Part shown: positions 1-7,900 of the stretch, piece after piece
How the letters are laid out: each line of letters opens with the position of its first letter
How positions within the stretch are numbered: position 1 is the stretch's first letter
NCBI GenBank assembly: GCA_902802805.1
Contig: CADCNE010000017.1
Location: 7,547-43,798, forward strand
Reading direction: 5' to 3'
DNA length: 36,252 nt
Source: an uncultured Eubacteriales bacterium
GTDB lineage: Bacteria > Bacillota > Clostridia > Christensenellales > CAG-138
Notes under the pieces: model-generated
What the model was told of the DNA's origin: nothing
Databases searched by the model: none
Seen by the model: the letters and a program-made list of their open reading frames with translations, nothing else
Made by a program: the position numbers and the translations under genes

Positions 1-2
1 TG

Positions 3-1790
3 ATGCTGCTGGGCATCGCCGCCGGCTGCAAGAAGACGGAGCAGACCGCCCAGCAGCCTGCCGCCACCGAGGCCCCCACGGCGGAACCCACCGCCGCGCC
101 CACGGAGGTCCCCGCCCCCACGGAACCGCCCTTCAAGGGGGCCTATCCCGGCGACGACTATGAATCCGGCGCCGTGGGCGAGAACGGGGCCGCCGCCTGC
201 GCCAACCAGATCGCGTCTCAAATCGGCGTGGACATTTTGAAGGCCGGCGGCAACGCCGTGGACGCGGCCGTGGCCATGATCTACGCCGTGGGTCTCTTGG
301 AGCCCGCCGCTTCCGGCATGGGCGGCGCGGGCCAGATGGTCATCTATTTGAAAGAGGAAAACCGCTACCTGGTCCTTGAGTACATGACCCAGGCGCCGGG
401 CGCGGCCATCGCCGGAGAGATCTCCACCGACACCTCCTCCTACCCGCCCTCCGTGGAGTCCATCGCCATCCCCGGCGTGGTCCACGGCACCATGACGGCG
501 CTTGAGAAGTACGGCACCATGACCCCCCGCCAGGTGCTGCAGCCGGTCATCGACCTCGCACGCAACGGGTTCAAGCTCCCCGAACGCTGGAACTCCAACA
601 TCGAGGGCCGGTACGATAACCTGTCCTCCTATCCCTACACCCTGAACCTCTATACCGACGACGGCTTCACCTACCCCGCCGGGGCCACCATCAAAAACCC
701 GGACCTCGCCGACACCCTGGAGCTCATCGCCGACGGGGGCAAGGAGGCCTTCTACAACAGCGACTTCACCCAAAAGATGGTGGACTACATCCAGTCCATC
801 GGGGGCCTGCTGACCCGGGAGGACTTCGCCCAGTACGAGACCCGGGAGCGGGACGCCATCTCCACCACCTACCGGGGCAAGACCGTCTACACCGTGAACG
901 GCCCCAGCAACGGCGGCGTGGCGCTCCTTGAGATGCTGAACATCATGGAGAACTTCGACATGGCGGGCCTTGGCCGGGACAGCATGGAGGCCGTGAAGAT
1001 CACCGCCGACGCCTACGCCCTCGCCTACATGGACGGCACGGCGTACATGGCCGACCCCGAATACTACGATTTGCCCGTGGAGGAGATGATCTCCAAGGAA
1101 TACGCCGCGGAGCGGGCGAAGAAGATCACGTTGGACACCTATCTCAAGAACGCCAAGAAGGGGAGCCTGACCGTGACCCTCAACGCTACCGGCGAGAAGG
1201 TGAACGCCGACAACACCCCCGACCAGGGCGGCACCACCCACCTCGCTGTCATGGACAAGTACGGCAACGTGGTCTCCACCACCAACACCAACGGCATCAA
1301 CTTCGGCTCCGCTGTGGCCGTGCCCGGCACGGGGTTCGTGTTCAGCGCCCACCTCGGGAACCTCAACAACTCCGCCTCCGCCAAGGTGAACAAGCTCATG
1401 CCCTACATCCGGGTCCGCTCCACCATCTGCCCCTCCATCGTGGCCGATGAGAACGGCGTGCCCTTCCTGGCCGTGGGCTCCCCCGGCAACTGGGCGCTGG
1501 TGTCCGCCGTGGCCATCGCCATCTCCAACGTGATCGACTACGACATGAACGTAGCCGAGGCCGTGAACGCCCCCCGCGTCTACCGGGACCAGAACAGCAA
1601 GGCCCTGACCATCGAGAGCCGCTACAGCCAGGCGACCATGGATAAGCTGACAGAGCTGGGCTTCGTGCTCACCGACGAAGGGGAGCTGGGGGCTCACGTG
1701 GGCTGCGTGGCCGCCGTGTGCCACGGGGCGGACGGCAGGTTCTACGCCGCCGCCGACCATCGCCGGTTCTACGGCTCCGCCGCCTATTGA
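3..1790 (+). CDS. ggt: Gamma-glutamyltransferase, lipoprotein (5' end outside window)
   Basis: Extracytoplasmic gamma-glutamyltransferase, an N-terminal nucleophile hydrolase that removes or transfers gamma-glutamyl groups from glutathione and related compounds. The frame opens with LLGIAAGC, a lipobox with its cysteine at residue 9, followed by a Pro/Thr/Ala/Glu-rich linker. No positively charged signal-peptide start is present, so the true start lies just upstream of the window. GGT family features are seen throughout: GNAVDAAVA near residue 84, GSGMGG-like ASGMGGAGQ near 105, and DQGGTTHL, where the first Thr (about residue 411) should be the autoprocessing nucleophile. AVGSPGNW follows in the small-subunit half. 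Its 595 residues fit the family. It is the first visible gene of a plus-strand run with permeases and AstE-like hydrolases, which suggests supply of free amino acids or glutamate. The natural substrate is unknown. Confidence 0.93.
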   Translation: MLLGIAAGCKKTEQTAQQPAATEAPTAEPTAAPTEVPAPTEPPFKGAYPGDDYESGAVGENGAAACANQIASQIGVDILKAGGNAVDAAVAMIYAVGLLEPAASGMGGAGQMVIYLKEENRYLVLEYMTQAPGAAIAGEISTDTSSYPPSVESIAIPGVVHGTMTALEKYGTMTPRQVLQPVIDLARNGFKLPERWNSNIEGRYDNLSSYPYTLNLYTDDGFTYPAGATIKNPDLADTLELIADGGKEAFYNSDFTQKMVDYIQSIGGLLTREDFAQYETRERDAISTTYRGKTVYTVNGPSNGGVALLEMLNIMENFDMAGLGRDSMEAVKITADAYALAYMDGTAYMADPEYYDLPVEEMISKEYAAERAKKITLDTYLKNAKKGSLTVTLNATGEKVNADNTPDQGGTTHLAVMDKYGNVVSTTNTNGINFGSAVAVPGTGFVFSAHLGNLNNSASAKVNKLMPYIRVRSTICPSIVADENGVPFLAVGSPGNWALVSAVAIAISNVIDYDMNVAEAVNAPRVYRDQNSKALTIESRYSQATMDKLTELGFVLTDEGELGAHVGCVAAVCHGADGRFYAAADHRRFYGSAAY

Positions 1791-1807
1791 CGAATGAACG
1801 GACCAAC

Positions 1808-1829
1808 GGGCCGGGCCTTTTCCCGGCCC
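1808..1829 (+). promoter_or_regulatory. GC-rich hairpin just upstream of permease A ribosome binding site
   Basis: GGGCCGGG (1808-1815) and CCCGGCCC (1822-1829) form a perfect 8-bp stem with a 6-base loop. It ends one base before the GGAGG at 1831-1835. There is no T-run, so it is not a standard terminator. It could stabilise the downstream message after processing or slow transcription between the transferase and the permease. Confidence 0.5.
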
Positions 1830-1842
1830 AGGAGGTATGACC

Positions 1843-3126
1843 ATGCGTGAAGAATACTTGTTGGCCCTCCTGATGCTGGGGCTGGTGGCCGTGGTGGAGA
1901 TCTGCACCCGGAACCACCCCAAATGGTGGGCGCCCGCCCTGCTCTTGGCCGCGCTGGCCGGGAGCCTCGTTGCAGGCATGGGCCTGCGCTTTCGGGAGAT
2001 CGTGGAGGGGCCCTTCGGGTTCCTGGACGCCCTGCTCCCCTGCGTGGTGGCCATGATCTTCCTGCGGGTGCTGAAGGACGGCGGGGCCTGGGATCGGCTC
2101 TTTGCCCGGCTCCAGGGGAAGTCGCCCCTGCTCACCAGCTTCGGGATGCTCCTGTTCCTGGCCCTCCCCGGCATGCTGACGGGCTTTGCCGCCGCCTCGG
2201 TGCTGATGAGCGCCAAGCCGGTGTACGAGCTGCTGATGAAGAAGGGAGCGTCGAAAGCGAAGGCCGTGGGCTTCATCGCCGTGGGCGCGTTCCTGGGCAT
2301 GATGCTGCCGCCCAACTGCGCCCCCGCCATCGTGGCGTCGAACGGCGCGGGCAGCGTCCTCCCCACCCCCTACGTGGGCTTCTTCCTGCCGCTCTTGGTG
2401 CTTTCCGGCCCCGCGTTCCTGCTGTTCGGACTGTTGAGCGCGCCCCTCTTTAAGGGGCCTGCCTCCGATGCGGAAAAGGAAAAGCTGCTGCCGCTGCTGC
2501 CGCTGGCCATCGTACTGGCATTGGTACTGGTGGATGGGCTCCTGGGCTCCTACGTGTACGTGGGCGGCCAGGCCCTGATCTTCCTCGTGGGCGTCGTTCT
2601 CGCGTTCCTGCTCCCGACTGAGCGCCGGGGTCCGAAGGCGGCATTCGACACCCTGATCCAGGGGGTCACGGATATCGCCGTCCCTGTGGCGGCGGTGTTC
2701 TCTTTGGGCTCCTTCATCGAGGTCAGCTCCATGAACGGCATCCGGGGCATCTTCTCCTATCATATCCTGCCCTGGACCAACGGGGACCCCACCTACGGGG
2801 TGCTGCTGGTGCTCATGGCGATCTCGGTGGTCCTGGGCTTCTTCCTGTCCGCGCCGCTGCCCGCCTTCCTCATCACCTACGCCGTGTTCCCCATCGGGTG
2901 GCTGGCCAACACCGTCATCGTCACCGGCTGCGCCGCGGCGGTGGGGGTGGCCCTGCTCATCGCCTGCCGGGGCGGCGTAATCTCCCGGGTGAAGGAGGAG
3001 CTGGGCGTGGAGGACGTGTCCTACGGCCAGACCGTGGAGCAGCTGCTGCTCCCGGCGCTCCTGGTGCTCATCATGGGCATCGTCATGGTCGTCTTCGGCG
3101 ACAAGATGACCGGCATCATCCTGTAA
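1843..3126 (+). CDS. DctM-like (TRAP large-subunit type) permease A
   Basis: Integral membrane transporter of 427 residues, hydrophobic throughout with about ten or more predicted helices. It resembles the large permease subunit of TRAP carriers (DctM, ion transporter superfamily). The central segment PGMLTGFAAASVLMSAKP followed by GAFLGMMLPPNCAPA matches the paired discontinuous-helix pattern of such permeases, and the same arrangement recurs in the paralogue at 5307-6581. ATG 1843 is chosen over ATG 1837 because GGAGG at 1831-1835 sits 7 bases from 1843 but overlaps the usual spacing zone for 1837. A 48-residue two-helix protein follows 12 bases later where a TRAP small subunit would be expected, and no DctP receptor is present. 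The substrate is unknown; a carboxylate such as an amino acid or N-acyl amino acid is an inference from the neighbours. Confidence 0.8.
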   Translation: MREEYLLALLMLGLVAVVEICTRNHPKWWAPALLLAALAGSLVAGMGLRFREIVEGPFGFLDALLPCVVAMIFLRVLKDGGAWDRLFARLQGKSPLLTSFGMLLFLALPGMLTGFAAASVLMSAKPVYELLMKKGASKAKAVGFIAVGAFLGMMLPPNCAPAIVASNGAGSVLPTPYVGFFLPLLVLSGPAFLLFGLLSAPLFKGPASDAEKEKLLPLLPLAIVLALVLVDGLLGSYVYVGGQALIFLVGVVLAFLLPTERRGPKAAFDTLIQGVTDIAVPVAAVFSLGSFIEVSSMNGIRGIFSYHILPWTNGDPTYGVLLVLMAISVVLGFFLSAPLPAFLITYAVFPIGWLANTVIVTGCAAAVGVALLIACRGGVISRVKEELGVEDVSYGQTVEQLLLPALLVLIMGIVMVVFGDKMTGIIL

Positions 3127-3138
3127 GGAGGGAAAGAT

Positions 3139-3285
3139 ATGATATCCATCGTCTATTACGTTCTCATCTCCCTGCTTGCGGTGCTGCTGCTCATAAGCCT
3201 GCTCAAGAAGCGGCCCCTGCCGGAGCTCATCTCCCTGGCCGTGATCCTGGTGACCTTCGCCCTTCGGGCGCTGCACATCAAGTGA
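3139..3285 (+). CDS. 48-residue two-helix membrane microprotein A
   Basis: A short gene with its own GGAGG (3128-3132) and ATG at 3139, ending in a TGA that overlaps the next gene's AGGAGG. The 48-residue product starts MISIVYYVLISLL and ends RALHIK. It has one helix near residues 3-21, a short loop with KKRPLP, and a second helix near 30-44. A 50-residue protein in the same position of the second module (6595-6747) has the same layout: helix, KK loop, helix, and a C-terminal LR-L-IK ending. The shared position and form argue that it is a real subunit or stabiliser of the adjacent permease, perhaps replacing the TRAP small (DctQ) subunit. I do not recognise a named family. The assignment as a gene is firm; the role is inferred. 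Confidence 0.8.
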   Translation: MISIVYYVLISLLAVLLLISLLKKRPLPELISLAVILVTFALRALHIK

Positions 3286-3295
3286 GGAGGCGGCC

Positions 3296-4438
3296 ATGAA
3301 GAAATACAGCTATCTTTGGAAAAACGCCCTGGTCCTGCTGGTGGCCCTGATCTTCGCCGTCTTCGCCGCCGCGGACTTTATCGCCATGCGGGAGCCTGAG
3401 CCCGTCATGGCCAGCGACGGCCTCACCCGCGTCGCCAAACTCTCGGAGTACTGCGAGGGATTGAAGGGCACCGTCGGGGATGAAGAGGTGTACATGTTCG
3501 ATTCCGGCGTGCCCGGGGGCACCTTCCTGGTGCTGGGCGGCACTCATCCCAACGAGAGCGCCGGCATGATGGCCGCCATCGCCATGGCGGAGAACATCGA
3601 GGTGACGAAGGGCCGGGTGTTCATCATGCCCTGGACCAACAAATCGGGCTTCACCCACACCTCCCCCCTGGACGGCATGCTGGATCGGTTCACCATCACC
3701 CTCGATGACGGAAGCACCCGGACCTTTAGGGTGGGGAACCGGCTCACCAACCCCGTGGACCAGTGGCCGGACCGCAACTACTACGAGGGCACCTCGGGCC
3801 GGAAGCTGGTGGGCACGGAGACGGCGGAGATCCGCAACGTGAACCGGCTCTATCCCGGCAACGAGAACGGGGTGCTGACCGAGCAGGTCTGCGCGGGTAT
3901 CAAGAACCTGATCGTCCGGGAGAACGTGTCCATCGTCATGGACATGCACGAGGGCTCCCCGGAGTTCTACTACCTGGACACCACCATGGCCCATGAGCGG
4001 GCGCTGGACGTGGCGTCCATGATGGCCATCGACATGTCCCTGGACGGCCAGGACATGAAGGCGGAGCTGTCGGGTCAGACCTCCTACGGCCTCTCCCATA
4101 GGAGCCTCGGGGACAACACCCAGGCCCTCATGACCCTCATGGAGACCTATAACCCCTCCATGGGGCCGCTGCACGGGAAGATGGACGAGGACCTGATCGT
4201 CAACGGCAACGAGCCCAACTACTATCAGGCCCACAAGGACGGCTACATCTACTACCGGGTGAAGGAGAACGGCATCCCCCTCATCGAGCGCATCGCCCGG
4301 CACATCCTGTGCATCACCCGGCTGAAGGACGCCTACAACCTGTACTATCCGGACACGCCCATCGAGTTCACCTGTTTGGGCAGCTATGAGGACATGGTCA
4401 AGCTGGGCCTTTCGGGCATCTTCAAGCCCGTGAAATAA
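3296..4438 (+). CDS. Membrane-anchored AstE/aspartoacylase-like zinc hydrolase A
   Basis: A 380-residue member of the succinylglutamate desuccinylase/aspartoacylase (AstE/AspA) branch of M14-type zinc enzymes. GGTHPNES supplies His84 and Glu87, and MDMHEGSP supplies His218, the expected zinc ligand set. LMETYN holds Glu283, a candidate catalytic base. The family removes acyl groups from amino acids or cleaves small amides and peptides. Residues 1-35 carry Lys, then one hydrophobic helix (about 10-29) and no lipobox, so the enzyme is probably tethered outside the membrane rather than cytoplasmic like typical AstE. It starts 10 bases after the microprotein gene with AGGAGG at 3285-3290. It is a clear paralogue of 6757-7893, sharing NPVDQWPD/NPIDQWPD and NRLYPG/NRAYPG. 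The substrate is unknown. Confidence 0.85.
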   Translation: MKKYSYLWKNALVLLVALIFAVFAAADFIAMREPEPVMASDGLTRVAKLSEYCEGLKGTVGDEEVYMFDSGVPGGTFLVLGGTHPNESAGMMAAIAMAENIEVTKGRVFIMPWTNKSGFTHTSPLDGMLDRFTITLDDGSTRTFRVGNRLTNPVDQWPDRNYYEGTSGRKLVGTETAEIRNVNRLYPGNENGVLTEQVCAGIKNLIVRENVSIVMDMHEGSPEFYYLDTTMAHERALDVASMMAIDMSLDGQDMKAELSGQTSYGLSHRSLGDNTQALMTLMETYNPSMGPLHGKMDEDLIVNGNEPNYYQAHKDGYIYYRVKENGIPLIERIARHILCITRLKDAYNLYYPDTPIEFTCLGSYEDMVKLGLSGIFKPVK

Positions 4439-4483
4439 CGTAGTCAACGGAAAGAAAACATAAGGAAAAGAGGAAAGAAAACC

Positions 4484-5218
4484 ATGAAGAAGCTCATCGC
4501 CATCCTTTTGGCAACCCTGTTCGTCGTCGCCCTGGCCGCCTGCGGCAGCAAGACCGCTGAGGCCCCCGCCCCCGCCGCTGCTCCTGCCGCCACCGAGGCG
4601 CCGAAGGAGGAGCAGAAGCAGGAGACCTACACCTCCTCCCAGGGCACCGTGGACGGGTACGACCCCAACCAGAAGTCCGACTTCCCCATGAACACCAGCG
4701 AGGAGGTCCATATCTTCAACATCGGCGAGGTGGACGCCTCCCTGTTCGAGGCGCCGGTACTGGTGACCTCCTTCGGCCAGAGCGCCGATACCTCCATGAT
4801 GGACGCCATCATGAAGCGGTCCGGCGTGAAGGACTACGCCTACAATGCCCTCGCTACCGACGCGGACGTGAAGAACTATAAGACCGTCATCATCGTCTGC
4901 GGCGCCAGCTCCAAGGGCCTGGGCGCGGCGGGCATCTCCGAAGCGGACGAGACCGCCCGGGCGGAGAAGTTCATGGCCGCCGTGAAGGAGAGCGCTCCCG
5001 CCGTCATCATGGCGCATCTGGGCGGTTCCATGCGCCGGGGCACTCTGTCCGACAAGCTGACCGACATGGTGCTGGAGGTAGCGAAGTACATGGTGGTGGT
5101 GGAGGACGCCAACTTCGACGGCAAGTTCACCCAGTTCGCTCAGGAGAAGAACGTCCCCCTGACCTTCCTCTATTCCGTCAAGGACGGCATGGAGGTGTTC
5201 CCGCCCCTGTTCAACTGA
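4484..5218 (+). CDS. Small lipoprotein, possibly DUF6305-like, between the two permease modules
   Basis: A 244-residue secreted lipoprotein. The signal peptide starts MKKLIAILLATLF and ends in the lipobox LAAC with Cys20, followed by an Ala/Pro/Glu-rich linker to about residue 55. The folded part begins near residue 65 with VHIFNIGEVDASLFEAPVLV, then TSFGQSADTSMMDAI and KTVIIVCGASSKGLGAAGI. The alternation of strands, Gly-rich turns and helices suggests a Rossmann-like alpha/beta domain. From memory it resembles proteins labelled DUF6305, but I cannot confirm that. It sits between module A and permease B, with 45 bases upstream and a hairpin downstream. A secreted single-domain lipoprotein in this place could act as the extracytoplasmic receptor that these permeases otherwise lack; that role is inference. 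Confidence 0.8.
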   Translation: MKKLIAILLATLFVVALAACGSKTAEAPAPAAAPAATEAPKEEQKQETYTSSQGTVDGYDPNQKSDFPMNTSEEVHIFNIGEVDASLFEAPVLVTSFGQSADTSMMDAIMKRSGVKDYAYNALATDADVKNYKTVIIVCGASSKGLGAAGISEADETARAEKFMAAVKESAPAVIMAHLGGSMRRGTLSDKLTDMVLEVAKYMVVVEDANFDGKFTQFAQEKNVPLTFLYSVKDGMEVFPPLFN

Positions 5219-5244
5219 TCCCATCCCCACGCTCCTTTCACCCT

Positions 5245-5277
5245 GCCCACCCCGCCCTGGGGTGGGCGGGACATTTT
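5245..5277 (+). terminator. Terminator-like or attenuator hairpin before permease B
   Basis: GCCCACCCC (5245-5253) pairs perfectly with GGGGTGGGC (5259-5267) around a 5-base loop. A short T-run (5274-5277) follows 6 bases later. The weak tail and the close following ribosome binding site suggest partial termination, allowing more lipoprotein mRNA than permease B mRNA. Confidence 0.55.
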
Positions 5278-5306
5278 CCTGATCCGAAGAAAGTGAGGAG
5301 AACCCT

Positions 5307-6581
5307 TTGAATACGGAATTATTGGTCCTGTTGGTCATGCTGGGCGTATTTTTGCTGGGGAACCTGGTCTTCAAGCTCCCCGTCAGCCTGTCCATGATCC
5401 TGGGCGCCGTCGGCGGCGCGCTGGTGGCCGGGGAGGGCATCCCGGTGCGGCATCTCTTCGAGGGGTGCTTCACCTATATCGACACCATCCTCATTATTTC
5501 CACGGCCATGCTGTTCATGATGGCCATCCAGCGCTCCGGCGCTCTCGAGGCGTTGAACGCGCTGATCGTCACTAAGTTTTATAAGGTCCCGGCCCTGATG
5601 CTGATCCTGCTCATGTTCATCGTCATGTTCCCGGGCATGATCACCGGCTCCTCCACCGCCGCGGTCCTGTCCGCCGGCGCCATCGTGGCCCCGATCCTGC
5701 TGAAGATCGGCATCCCCAAGGCCCGGGCCGGGGCGATCCTGGCCATAGGCGCCATCATGGGCATGGCGGCCCCGCCGGTGAACATCCCCGCCATGCTGAT
5801 CGCCGGGGGCGTGGACATGCCCTACATCGGCTTTGAAGGGCCCCTGTTTTTCATCACCATCCCCTGCGCCGTCTTCACCGTCCTCTTCCTGGGGCTCAAA
5901 TACTGCAAGAATTTGGACATCGAGGAGCTCAAGAAGGACCTCGACATGGAGGTGGGCAAGAAGTACGGCTTCAAGCTCTATATCCCCATCCTGCTCCTCG
6001 CCGTGCTGCTGGTGCTGACCCGGGCCCTCCCTAAGTTCATGCCCCAGCTGGGCACACCCCTCATCTTCCTTATTTGCGCGGTGGTGGCCGCCTTCACCGG
6101 TCGGCGGTTCAACGCCTGGGAGGGGGGCCTCGAGGCCATGGACACCACCATCCCGGTCCTTGCGAAGCTCATGGGCGTGGGCATGTTCATCCAGGTTTTG
6201 ACCCTCACCGGCGCCCGGGGCTGGATCGTGGTCTCCTGCCTGGGCCTTGGGACCGTGCTCCTCTACGTAGCCATCTGCACCATCATGCCCGGCTTCGGCG
6301 CGGTCAGCTCCTACGGGGCCGCCAGCGTCATGGGCGTGCCGTTTTTGCTGGTGCTCCTCAACACCGGGGACCAGATCACCATCGCGGCCCTGCTCGCCTT
6401 CATCTGCTGTCTCGGCGACCTTATGCCGCCCACGGCCCTTGCGGGCAACTACGCCGCCCAGATCGTGGGGCTCAAGTACAAACACGTGCTCAAGCACTGC
6501 GCGATCCCGTTCCTGGTGTGCATCGCTTTGGCGGTCATCTACATGCTCAACTCCAAATACATGGGCTTTTTGACCAGATAA
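5307..6581 (+). CDS. DctM-like (TRAP large-subunit type) permease B
   Basis: A 424-residue, highly hydrophobic transporter and paralogue of 1843-3126. The first half has PGMITGSSTAAVLSAGAIV followed by GAIMGMAAPPVNIPAMLIAG, the pattern expected for the substrate site of DctM-type permeases. The second half repeats it as MPGFGAVSSYGAASVMG and CLGDLMPPTALAGNYA. The start is TTG 5307, with GAGGAG at 5295-5300 and a 6-base spacing. No DctQ-size protein or DctP receptor is adjacent; instead a 50-residue two-helix protein begins 13 bases after the stop. It probably imports an organic anion released by the neighbouring extracellular hydrolases. The exact substrate and coupling ion cannot be read from the sequence. 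Confidence 0.83.
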   Translation: MNTELLVLLVMLGVFLLGNLVFKLPVSLSMILGAVGGALVAGEGIPVRHLFEGCFTYIDTILIISTAMLFMMAIQRSGALEALNALIVTKFYKVPALMLILLMFIVMFPGMITGSSTAAVLSAGAIVAPILLKIGIPKARAGAILAIGAIMGMAAPPVNIPAMLIAGGVDMPYIGFEGPLFFITIPCAVFTVLFLGLKYCKNLDIEELKKDLDMEVGKKYGFKLYIPILLLAVLLVLTRALPKFMPQLGTPLIFLICAVVAAFTGRRFNAWEGGLEAMDTTIPVLAKLMGVGMFIQVLTLTGARGWIVVSCLGLGTVLLYVAICTIMPGFGAVSSYGAASVMGVPFLLVLLNTGDQITIAALLAFICCLGDLMPPTALAGNYAAQIVGLKYKHVLKHCAIPFLVCIALAVIYMLNSKYMGFLTR

Positions 6582-6594
6582 GGAGGGGAAGAAA

Positions 6595-6747
6595 ATGATG
6601 TTTCTGAAATACGTGTATCTGGGCATCGTGGCGCTGCTCCTCGTGCTGATCGTCGCCAACATGTTCAAAAAGGACAAGTTCCTCTATCAGCTGGACGCGG
6701 CCCTGGTCATCATCCCCTTGATCCTGCGGCTGCTGCTCATCAAGTGA
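6595..6747 (+). CDS. 50-residue two-helix membrane microprotein B
   Basis: A short gene with AGGAGGGG at 6581-6588 and ATG at 6595; a second ATG follows directly at 6598. The product starts MMFLKYVYLGIVALLL and ends ILRLLLIK. It has two hydrophobic helices (about residues 6-23 and 34-48) separated by a loop containing KKDK. It matches the 48-residue product at 3139-3285 in size, topology, basic loop and C-terminal ending, though most side chains differ. It lies 13 bases after permease B and 9 bases before hydrolase B, the same order and spacing as in module A. It is likely a small partner of the permease. I know of no named family for it. Confidence 0.8.
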   Translation: MMFLKYVYLGIVALLLVLIVANMFKKDKFLYQLDAALVIIPLILRLLLIK

Positions 6748-6756
6748 GGTGCGGCC

Positions 6757-7893
6757 ATGAAGAAGATACCTAAGCGGATCTGGACCGCGTCGCTCCTGTG
6801 CCTGCTGGCCGCGGCAATTATCGTGTACCTGGGCGTGACCTTTACCTCCATGTGGCAGGACCAGCCCATCTACCCCGGCCCCGGGGTCACCGAGGTGCGG
6901 ATGCTTTCGGATTACAACCCGGCCCTCAAGGGCACTAACGGGGATACGGAGATCTACGTGCTGGACTCCGGCAACCCCGGCGCGTCCATTTTGGTGCTGG
7001 GCGGCACCCATCCCAACGAGCCCTCCGGCGTGGTGGCGGCGGTGACCCTCATCGAGAACTGCCAGCCTAAGACCGGGGTCCTCTACGTGATCCCCCGCGC
7101 CAACCACAGCGCCTTCACCTGCACGGACCCCCAGGAAGGGGCCCCCATGTTCTTCACCATCGCCACTCCCGGCGGGGATCGGACCTTCCGCTTCGGCTCC
7201 CGGGCCACCAACCCCATCGACCAGTGGCCGGATTCCGACGTGTACGTCCACCGCACCAGCGGCCAGACCCTGTCGGGCAGTGAAACAAGGAACCTGAACC
7301 GGGCCTACCCCGGCAGCAACACGGGCACCTTCACCGAGCGGGTCACCTACGGGCTCACGGAGTTTATTAAAACCAACGACGTAAAGATCACGGTGGACCT
7401 GCATGAGGCCTCGCCGGAGTATCCCACCATCAACGCCATCGTGGCCCATCAGGACGCCATGGAGCTTGCGAGCTGGGCCGCCATGGACATGCAGCTCGAA
7501 GGGATGAAGATCAGCATCGAGGCCTCCCCCACCAACCTCCACGGCCTCTCCCACCGGGAGCTAGGGGACTTCACCGACACCATGGCCACCCTCATGGAGA
7601 CCGCCAACGCCTCCCAGGGCCGCCTCCGGGGCCGGACCAGCGCGGACCTGGTGGTCACCGGCGTGGACCACTACTACTACCTGGCCGGCCAGTACGGGGC
7701 CCTCTACGTGGACTTCCCCGAGACCGGCATCCCCATCGATGAGCGGGTGGCCCGCCACATCTGCGGCATCGAGCAGCTGTGCAGCGCCTACAACGAGCTG
7801 GGGAACGAGCTCAGCATCGACCTGGGCGACCTGCCCTCCTATCGGGAGATCGTCGCTGCGGGCATCGGCGCCTACCTGGACCCCACCGACTGA
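6757..7893 (+). CDS. Membrane-anchored AstE/aspartoacylase-like zinc hydrolase B
   Basis: A 378-residue paralogue of the enzyme at 3296-4438. The zinc ligand motifs are GGTHPNE (His85, Glu88) and VDLHEASPE (His216), with METAN (Glu281) as the candidate catalytic base. Residues 1-33 contain basic residues followed by a single hydrophobic helix, again without a lipobox, which predicts an outward-facing, membrane-tethered enzyme. The motifs NPIDQWPD, NRAYPGSN and LGDFTDTMATLME align with the first copy. It starts 9 bases after microprotein B and ends 7 bases before a third AstE-like gene. The family is known for removing acyl groups from amino acids; here the extracellular setting and linked permease suggest processing of a scavenged amide. 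The substrate is not known. Confidence 0.85.
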   Translation: MKKIPKRIWTASLLCLLAAAIIVYLGVTFTSMWQDQPIYPGPGVTEVRMLSDYNPALKGTNGDTEIYVLDSGNPGASILVLGGTHPNEPSGVVAAVTLIENCQPKTGVLYVIPRANHSAFTCTDPQEGAPMFFTIATPGGDRTFRFGSRATNPIDQWPDSDVYVHRTSGQTLSGSETRNLNRAYPGSNTGTFTERVTYGLTEFIKTNDVKITVDLHEASPEYPTINAIVAHQDAMELASWAAMDMQLEGMKISIEASPTNLHGLSHRELGDFTDTMATLMETANASQGRLRGRTSADLVVTGVDHYYYLAGQYGALYVDFPETGIPIDERVARHICGIEQLCSAYNELGNELSIDLGDLPSYREIVAAGIGAYLDPTD

Positions 7894-7900
7894 GGCAGCT

